A DNA stretch of 64,000 nt, taken from positions 31,376 to 95,375 of the forward strand of contig CAZMSN010000002.1 of the NCBI GenBank assembly GCA_964569015.1. Direction: 5' to 3'. Both the position numbers and the translations under genes were made by a program. The notes under the pieces are model-generated. The model was not told where the DNA came from. It saw nothing but the letters and a program-made list of their open reading frames with translations, and did no database searches. Source of the DNA: CAYQEC01 sp964569015 (GTDB lineage Bacteria; Actinomycetota; Acidimicrobiia; Spongiisociales; UBA5794). This document shows positions 59,311 through 64,000 of the stretch, in pieces (the stretch's first letter is position 1; each line of letters starts with the position of its first letter).

Positions 59311-60246
59311 ATGCAATTCGGATTGATGACCGAGCCGCAGCTCGGCGGTACCTACGACGACCTACTCGCCGTGGCGGGAGCGGCCGAATCCGCCGGATTC
59401 GACGTGTTCGCCCGCTCCGACCACTACCTGAACATGAACTGCCACGAGGCGACCTCTGAGGCCATCGCCACCCTGGCAGGACTCGCCCGGGACACGACGC
59501 TCATCAGATTGGGCGTCATGGTCACCCCGGTGACCTTTCGCCATCCGGCTGTGATCGCCAAGACCGCCACGACCATCGATCAGATGTCCGGGGGGCGCTT
59601 CGAGCTGGGAGTGGGCGCGGGCTGGATGGACTCTGAGCACGAGGCGTTCGGAATCGAGATGCCGGGACTCCGGCAACGTCTTGGCATGCTCTTCGAGACG
59701 CTCGCCTACCTTCACGCTGCCTTCGGCCGAAGCCCAGGCGGGTACCAGGGTCGTTACTATCGACTCGCCGACATCGAGGTACTGCCCCGTCCCACCGGCG
59801 AGTTGCCGATCGTGATCGGCGGGACGGGCAGCGACAAGACACCCACGATGGCCGGACGCTTCGCTGATCACTACAACGTGTTCGCTTGTGACGCCGAGAC
59901 GTTGCAGGCACGGATCCGAACGATGCGCACCGCGGCCCGGGAGGCCGAACGCGACCCGGACACGATCATGGTGTCGCTCATGTCACCGGTCTACGCCGCA
60001 ACCGATCGGGCCGGCTACCGGGAGGTGCTGGCGGCCGAAGCCGCATCCCGCAACGTCGAGGAGGCCGAACTCGAGGCGGAGTTGCAGCGCGAGCGTGTGC
60101 CCCACGGCACCCTGGACCAGGCGGCATCATTGCTCGCCGAGTACGCCGCCGAGGGTGTCGGACGGTTCTACGTCCAGCTCTTCTCGGCAATTGACGAGAT
60201 CGATGTGAAGGGCTTGCCAGGACTCCTCGAGGGACTGCGCGGCTGA
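59311..60246 (+). CDS. LLM-class, probably F420-dependent oxidoreductase
   Basis: A luciferase-like TIM-barrel hydride-transfer enzyme, 311 residues. Motifs: FGLMTEPQLGGTYDDLLAVAGAAESAGFDVFARSDHY, RLGVMVTPVTFRHPAVIAKTATTIDQMSGGRFELGVGAGWMDSEHEAFG, and LPIVIGGTGSDKTPTMAGRFADHYNVF. The bacterial-luciferase family uses FMN or F420; this subfamily with S-D-H-Y/F and G-A-G-W is mostly annotated F420-dependent, consistent with fbiA/cofE in the window. Substrate unknown. GGAGGGC precedes the ATG. It is followed 73 bp later by the suf promoter. Confidence 0.85.
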   Translation: MQFGLMTEPQLGGTYDDLLAVAGAAESAGFDVFARSDHYLNMNCHEATSEAIATLAGLARDTTLIRLGVMVTPVTFRHPAVIAKTATTIDQMSGGRFELGVGAGWMDSEHEAFGIEMPGLRQRLGMLFETLAYLHAAFGRSPGGYQGRYYRLADIEVLPRPTGELPIVIGGTGSDKTPTMAGRFADHYNVFACDAETLQARIRTMRTAAREAERDPDTIMVSLMSPVYAATDRAGYREVLAAEAASRNVEEAELEAELQRERVPHGTLDQAASLLAEYAAEGVGRFYVQLFSAIDEIDVKGLPGLLEGLRG

Positions 60247-60306
60247 GGCGGTGCGACAGGTCGAATATACACTAACCACGTAGGACTTAGAAGTTTGTCG
60301 CAAGGC

Positions 60307-60319
60307 TATGCTGCTGCTC
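60307..60319 (+). promoter_or_regulatory. Leaderless-type promoter of the suf operon
   Basis: TATGCT (60307-60312), gctgctc, then ATG at 60320. The in-frame ATG at 60308 lies inside this -10 box and is therefore unlikely to be the start. The 60 bp upstream are unusually AT-rich (gaatatacactaacc, gacttagaagtttg) and may hold a regulator site. Confidence 0.5.
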
Positions 60320-61087
60320 ATGACCGCCCAACCGCTCCTCACCATCGATGATCTCCACGCCTCGGCCGGCGCCGTCGAGATCATCAAGGGCACCAGTCTC
60401 ACCATCAACCGGGGCGAGATCCATGCCCTCATGGGCCCCAACGGGTCAGGCAAGTCCACGCTCTCGAACGTGCTCATGGGCCACCCCGGCTACACGGTGA
60501 CGCGGGGCACCGTGACCTTCAAGGGCGAGGACGTGACCGAGGCGACGCCCGACGCCCGGGGGCGCGCCGGGATGTTCCTGGGCTTCCAGTACCCCGAGGA
60601 GATCCCCGGAGTGTCGGTGGTGAATCTGCTGCGAACGGCGCTGTCGAACCGCACCGGCACCGCCTACACGGTGCTCGAGCTTCGCCTCAAGGTGATGGAG
60701 GCCATGCGTGATCTCGACATGGACCCGTCCTTCGCCGACCGCTACCTGAACGAGGGATTCTCCGGTGGTGAGCGGAAGCGCAACGAGGTTCTCCAAATGG
60801 CGGTTCTCGAGCCGGAGCTGGCCGTGCTCGACGAGACCGACTCCGGGCTCGACATCGACGCCCTGAGAACGGTCGCCGAGGGCGTCCAGCGTCTCCACAC
60901 ACCCGAGCGTGGGTTCCTCATCATCACCCACTACCAACGCATGTTGGACTACATCACTCCCGACGTCGTGCACGTCTTCGTCGACGGGCGCATCGTCCAG
61001 ACCGGCGGCCCCGATCTCGCCAAGGACATCGAAGATCGCGGCTACGCCGCCTACCGGCCGGAGCCGGCGGGAGCCACCGCAGAATGA
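60320..61087 (+). CDS. sufC: SufC, ATPase of the SUF Fe-S cluster assembly complex
   Basis: ABC-type cytosolic ATPase that drives SufB-SufD for iron-sulfur cluster building. 255 residues. Walker A GPNGSGKS at about residue 41-48, the SufC-specific FLGFQYPEEIPGVSVVNLLR Q-loop region, signature SGGERKRNEVLQMA, Walker B ELAVLDETDSGLDIDAL, and H-loop ITHYQRML. The ATG at 60320 is preferred because of the leaderless promoter. sufS overlaps its end as ATGA. Its partners sufB and sufD, normally directly upstream, are not in the window. Confidence 0.95.
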   Translation: MTAQPLLTIDDLHASAGAVEIIKGTSLTINRGEIHALMGPNGSGKSTLSNVLMGHPGYTVTRGTVTFKGEDVTEATPDARGRAGMFLGFQYPEEIPGVSVVNLLRTALSNRTGTAYTVLELRLKVMEAMRDLDMDPSFADRYLNEGFSGGERKRNEVLQMAVLEPELAVLDETDSGLDIDALRTVAEGVQRLHTPERGFLIITHYQRMLDYITPDVVHVFVDGRIVQTGGPDLAKDIEDRGYAAYRPEPAGATAE

Positions 61088-62313
61088 TCGACCCCGAGAA
61101 GGTACGCGCCGATTTCCCGATCCTGCAGACGCAGATCAATGGCAAGCCGCTCATCTACCTCGACTCTGCCGCCACCACGCAGAAGCCGGCCCAGGTGATC
61201 GACGCCGTCTCCGAGTTCTACCGAACAATCAACGCCAACGTTCACCGGGGCGTCTACCAACTCGCCGATGCGGCAACCACCGCCTTCGAAGGCGCCCGGG
61301 CAGAGGTCGCCCGTTTCGTCAAAGCCGCTTCACCTGCCGAGATCGTCTTCACTCGAGGCACGACTTCGGCGTTGAACCTCATCGCATACGGATGGGGCCT
61401 CAATCGGCTCCAAGCCGGCGACCGCATCGTGCTCTCCCTGATGGAACACCACTCCAACATCGTCCCTTGGCAGCTCATCTGCCGCCACACCGGAGCCGAG
61501 CTCGTCTACCTGCCGCTCGACGAGACCGCCAGAATCGACCTGTCCGCTCTCGCCGAGGTGCTCGATGACCGCGTCAAGATCGTCGCCGTCTCCGCCATGT
61601 CGAACGTGACCGGCGCCCTCGGGCCGGTGGCTGCGTTGGCCGAAGCCGCCCACAGCGTCAATGCCCTCGTGGTGGTCGACGGAGCTCAGGCGGTGCCCCA
61701 CCTCCCGACCGACGTTCGTGAGCTGGGGGCAGACTTCCTCGCCTTCAGCGCCCACAAGATGCTCGGCCCCACCGGCGTCGGCGCGCTATGGGGCCGGCCC
61801 GATCGACTCGAGGAATTGGAGCCGGCCGAAGGTGGCGGTGAGATGATCTCCGACGTCCAACTCAACGAGTCGACCTGGGCGCCGGTACCCCACAAGTTCG
61901 AGGCGGGAACGCCGCCGATAGCCCAGGCGATCGGCTTCGGAGCGGCAGTGAACTACCTCGAGAAGCTCGGGATGATCGAGGCCCGCAAGCACGAGATGGA
62001 ACTCACCCGCTATGCCCTCGATCGGCTCGCCGAGGTACCCGACCTCACCGTGTTCGGCCCCGACGACGTCGCGTTGCGCGGGGGCGTGATCAGCTTCCAA
62101 CTCGGCGATATCCACGCACATGACATCGCCACGATCCTCGATGAGGACGGGATCGCGGTGCGGGCCGGGCACCACTGTGCCAAGCCGCTGATGCGAAGCC
62201 TCGACGTGGCAGCGACGGCGCGGGCATCTCTCTACGTCTACAACACCGCCTCAGACGTCGACGCGCTCATCGCCGGACTCCACCGAGCCCGCGTCATTTT
62301 CGGGCTCGGCTGA
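61084..62313 (+). CDS. sufS: SufS cysteine desulfurase
   Basis: PLP enzyme that takes sulfur from cysteine for Fe-S clusters and passes it to SufU. 409 residues. YLDSAATTQKPAQVIDAV at the N-terminus, RGTTSALNLIAYGWG, VVVDGAQAVPHLP, the PLP Lys in FSAHKMLGPTGVGALWG at about residue 226, and catalytic Cys in RAGHHCAKPLM at about 365, all intact. Class II (SufS) features include the short active-site loop. Start overlaps sufC (ATGA); sufU is 71 bp downstream. Confidence 0.95.
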   Translation: MIDPEKVRADFPILQTQINGKPLIYLDSAATTQKPAQVIDAVSEFYRTINANVHRGVYQLADAATTAFEGARAEVARFVKAASPAEIVFTRGTTSALNLIAYGWGLNRLQAGDRIVLSLMEHHSNIVPWQLICRHTGAELVYLPLDETARIDLSALAEVLDDRVKIVAVSAMSNVTGALGPVAALAEAAHSVNALVVVDGAQAVPHLPTDVRELGADFLAFSAHKMLGPTGVGALWGRPDRLEELEPAEGGGEMISDVQLNESTWAPVPHKFEAGTPPIAQAIGFGAAVNYLEKLGMIEARKHEMELTRYALDRLAEVPDLTVFGPDDVALRGGVISFQLGDIHAHDIATILDEDGIAVRAGHHCAKPLMRSLDVAATARASLYVYNTASDVDALIAGLHRARVIFGLG

Positions 62314-62384
62314 AACATCTGGCGGAGGCCGCAGCCGCGGCGGGGCGGTATCGTATCGACACCCTGAGAGGCACCACGCAGCCC

Positions 62385-62837
62385 ATGGAACTCGACGACC
62401 TCTACCGAGACGTAATCCTCGACCACTACCGCAACCCCCGCCACCGCGGGTCGCTGCCGAGCGCCGATGTCCACTCCGAAGGGCAGAATCCGACTTGCGG
62501 AGACGAGTTCGCACTCGACCTCGCCGTGGAAGACGGGATCATCGTCGCGGCCGGGACCGAAGGTCGTGGATGCTCGATCTCTCAGGCCTCGGGCTCGATG
62601 ATGACGGAGGCCATCATCGGCAAGACAGTGAACGAGGCGAGGGACATCATGCACCGCTTCAAGGTCATGATGGGCATAGAGGCCGGGACCAGCCCCATCG
62701 ACCCGGAACGGCCGGGCGCCGAGCTGGGCGATCTCGAGGCGCTCCAGGGAGTGCGCCGCTTCCCGGTCCGTATCAAGTGCGCCGATCTGCCGTGGACCAC
62801 GCTCGAGGATGCCCTCGCCCAATGGGGTGACGACTGA
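62385..62837 (+). CDS. sufU: SufU, zinc-dependent sulfurtransferase/scaffold
   Basis: Accepts persulfide sulfur from SufS. 150 residues, IscU-like fold with the SufU insertion: DLYRDVILDHYRNPRHRG, the first Cys in NPTCGDEFAL, the second in GRGCSISQASGSMM, and the third in VRIKCADLPW. The NPxCGD Asp plus three Cys form the zinc site in SufU proteins. GAGAGGC lies about 15 nt before the ATG. It closes the sufC-sufS-sufU unit; no sufT or other gene follows before the convergent pncB. Confidence 0.94.
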   Translation: MELDDLYRDVILDHYRNPRHRGSLPSADVHSEGQNPTCGDEFALDLAVEDGIIVAAGTEGRGCSISQASGSMMTEAIIGKTVNEARDIMHRFKVMMGIEAGTSPIDPERPGAELGDLEALQGVRRFPVRIKCADLPWTTLEDALAQWGDD

Positions 62838-62851
62838 AGAACCTGCGGGCG

Positions 62852-62872
62852 AGCGTTCGACGACGAAACGCT
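62852..62872 (+). terminator. Weak hairpin between convergent sufU and pncB
   Basis: AGCGTT (62852-62857), nine-base loop, AACGCT (62867-62872). No T-run follows on either strand. It might end both transcripts, but six base pairs is little. Confidence 0.25.
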
Positions 62873-62924
62873 GTGCCGCAGCGCCTGATGTCCTTCGCAA
62901 TCGCCGTCCAAGCAGTCGAGCGCA

Positions 62925-64000
62925 TCACGCTCCGGGCTGCAGCCGATCGATCAGATCACTCTGAAGGCGCTTCATCTGATCGGTGAGCGAAACGTGGTAG
63001 ATGTGCGGATTGACCAGGCGACGCACACCCGGATCGAGACGCTCCAGATCGTCGAGACGGCGTTGCCGCATCTCGTCGATGGTGGCCGCTTCTCCAACAC
63101 GCCGTCCTCCCGAGAACACAGGGATGTGGAGAGGTTCCACCCGCTCGACATCGACCTGCTCCAGGACTCGATGCACGCCGTTGCGGTACGGATGATGGAG
63201 CACGAGCGGGCCACCCGTCTGCAGATCCTCGCCCGCCATGGCGACGACGTCCGCCGTGGCATTGTGGCGTTGGTCGTAGACCCGCCATACCCGCTTGTCG
63301 CCGGGAATCGGGATCTTCTCGGGTGATTCCGAGACCTTGATGGCGGGCACCCATTCCCCCTCGTCATGGAACGCCACCAGTTTGTAGACGCCGTCGAGGG
63401 CTGCATGACCCTGTGAGGTGATGAGGCGGGTGCCGACGCCATAGGTCAAACGGGAGATGAGGCGCTCGGGGTCGACACCGTAGCGAGCAGCCTCCTCGCG
63501 GATCTGGGCGAGGATCTGCCAGATCGCCAGCTCGTCCAGGTTCGACGACAGCACGATGCCGACGTCCCCGAAGCCGGCATCATCGAGCAAGTGGGCCGAC
63601 CGGATCGCGAGATACGCGAGGTCCCCGGAATCGAGACGGATTCCGCGTGGTTCGTGTCCCTGCTGTCGGAGTTCGCGGAAGACCTCGATCGCATTGGGCA
63701 CGCCGCTGCTGAGCGTGTCGATGGTATCGACCAGCAAGAGGCAGTCGTCGGGATAGGTCTCGGCGTAGGCGCGAAACGCACCGATCTCCCCCATGCCGAG
63801 CGCCATGAAGACCTGGACCATCGAGTGAGCGTGCGTGCCCTTCGGAGCGAGCCCCAACTCATGGGACACGCCCACGTTCGAGCTGAAATCGGCACCGCCG
63901 ATGAGCGCCGCCCGCGTCCCGGCATTCGTGCCTTCGGCAGGGCCGCGCCGCATCCCGAATTCGAGCACCATCCCTCCCCGGCCCGCTTCGTGGACCCGGG
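62925..64000 (-). CDS. pncB: Nicotinate phosphoribosyltransferase, N-terminus cut by the window edge
   Basis: Makes nicotinate mononucleotide from nicotinate and PRPP in NAD salvage. The frame is open past the right edge; before the first Met in view (63971) it reads R-V-H-E-A-G-R-G-G, which fits the family, so the gene starts outside. Visible motifs are [32 protein letters not shown] with the catalytic His, [32 protein letters not shown] (phosphate/PRPP site) and [25 protein letters not shown]. At least 358 residues are present of about 430-450 expected. It is convergent with sufU. Confidence 0.94.
   Translation of the reverse strand, partial: RVHEAGRGGMVLEFGMRRGPAEGTNAGTRAALIGGADFSSNVGVSHELGLAPKGTHAHSMVQVFMALGMGEIGAFRAYAETYPDDCLLLVDTIDTLSSGVPNAIEVFRELRQQGHEPRGIRLDSGDLAYLAIRSAHLLDDAGFGDVGIVLSSNLDELAIWQILAQIREEAARYGVDPERLISRLTYGVGTRLITSQGHAALDGVYKLVAFHDEGEWVPAIKVSESPEKIPIPGDKRVWRVYDQRHNATADVVAMAGEDLQTGGPLVLHHPYRNGVHRVLEQVDVERVEPLHIPVFSGGRRVGEAATIDEMRQRRLDDLERLDPGVRRLVNPHIYHVSLTDQMKRLQSDLIDRLQPGA

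Noticed and set aside
1..64000. Mobile elements, phage or integration sites
   Set aside because: No transposase, integrase or terminase motif, no terminal inverted repeats around any gene and no target duplications were seen; base composition is even apart from short regulatory sites.

Overview
The window is about 64 kb of high-GC DNA without rRNA, tRNA, CRISPR, insertion sequence or prophage signal that I could see. Gene content points to an actinomycete-type bacterium (Actinomycetota): coenzyme F420 genes (fbiA/cofD, cofE) and an F420-type luciferase-like oxidoreductase; DUF3499 and DUF5719 genes beside mannose-phosphate genes, a neighbourhood known from mycobacteria and streptomycetes; a PASTA-tailed class A penicillin-binding protein; a SUF-type iron-sulfur system; ATGA/GTGA start-stop overlaps; and many apparently leaderless promoters. 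Cys-containing S-layer-like repeats and Thr-rich cell-surface proteins fit a deep-branching class such as Acidimicrobiia, but that placement is inference. Two runs of exactly 100 N lie inside tandem repeats, so this is a draft assembly.

Layout. 1-1.5 kb: a Cys-rich protein coupled to a SnoaL-like gene broken by two in-frame stops. 1.5-5.3 kb (minus): manB-Trm112 fusion, SIS-family phosphoglucose/phosphomannose isomerase, adenosylhomocysteinase. 5.4-14 kb: a dolichol-phosphate-mannose-synthase-like glycosyltransferase, a broken GtrA gene, a large PTPS-related membrane protein, small zinc-ribbon/DUF proteins (DUF3499, DUF6788), DUF5719 and a 925-residue membrane glycosyltransferase. 13.9-16.5 kb: fbiA, cofE and an Fpg/Nei-type DNA glycosylase.

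16.6-31.3 kb is an exopolysaccharide locus: WecG/TagA transferase, sugar epimerase, initiating undecaprenyl-phosphate sugar transferase, an S-layer-like beta-helix exoprotein, GT4 transferase, O-antigen ligase/polymerase, beta-propeller protein, Wzx-like flippase, APH-like kinase, NTP_transf_5 protein and Wzc-like chain-length/ATPase protein. 31.3-35 kb holds an SLC13 permease, a patch of eroded coding sequence and a Thr-rich membrane protein. 34.9-39 kb is birA plus acyl-CoA carboxylase beta and biotinylated alpha subunits, a functional set. 39.3-46.4 kb: the PBP, two small unknown genes sharing a palindromic divergent promoter, a sirtuin, a CAP-domain protein, leucyl aminopeptidase and a PduO-type cobalamin adenosyltransferase.

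46.5-54.4 kb (minus) looks like one transcription unit: lpd, 2-oxoacid dehydrogenase E2, a LipB-LipA fusion, an M24 peptidase and transketolase; the lipoyl-making fusion sits directly behind the lipoylated E2. 54.7-59.2 kb has an alpha/beta hydrolase, an amidohydrolase, a membrane GAF protein and a DsbB/TlpA-like disulfide pair. 59.3-62.8 kb: LLM oxidoreductase, then sufC-sufS-sufU. The right edge cuts a nicotinate phosphoribosyltransferase.

Most of the window is core metabolism. The most unusual items are the two gene fusions (manB-Trm112, lipB-lipA), the double-nonsense SnoaL gene, a ribosome-site hairpin before dsbB, the 14-bp palindrome between two divergent unknown genes, and the unassigned kinase/nucleotidyltransferase/propeller genes within the polysaccharide locus.
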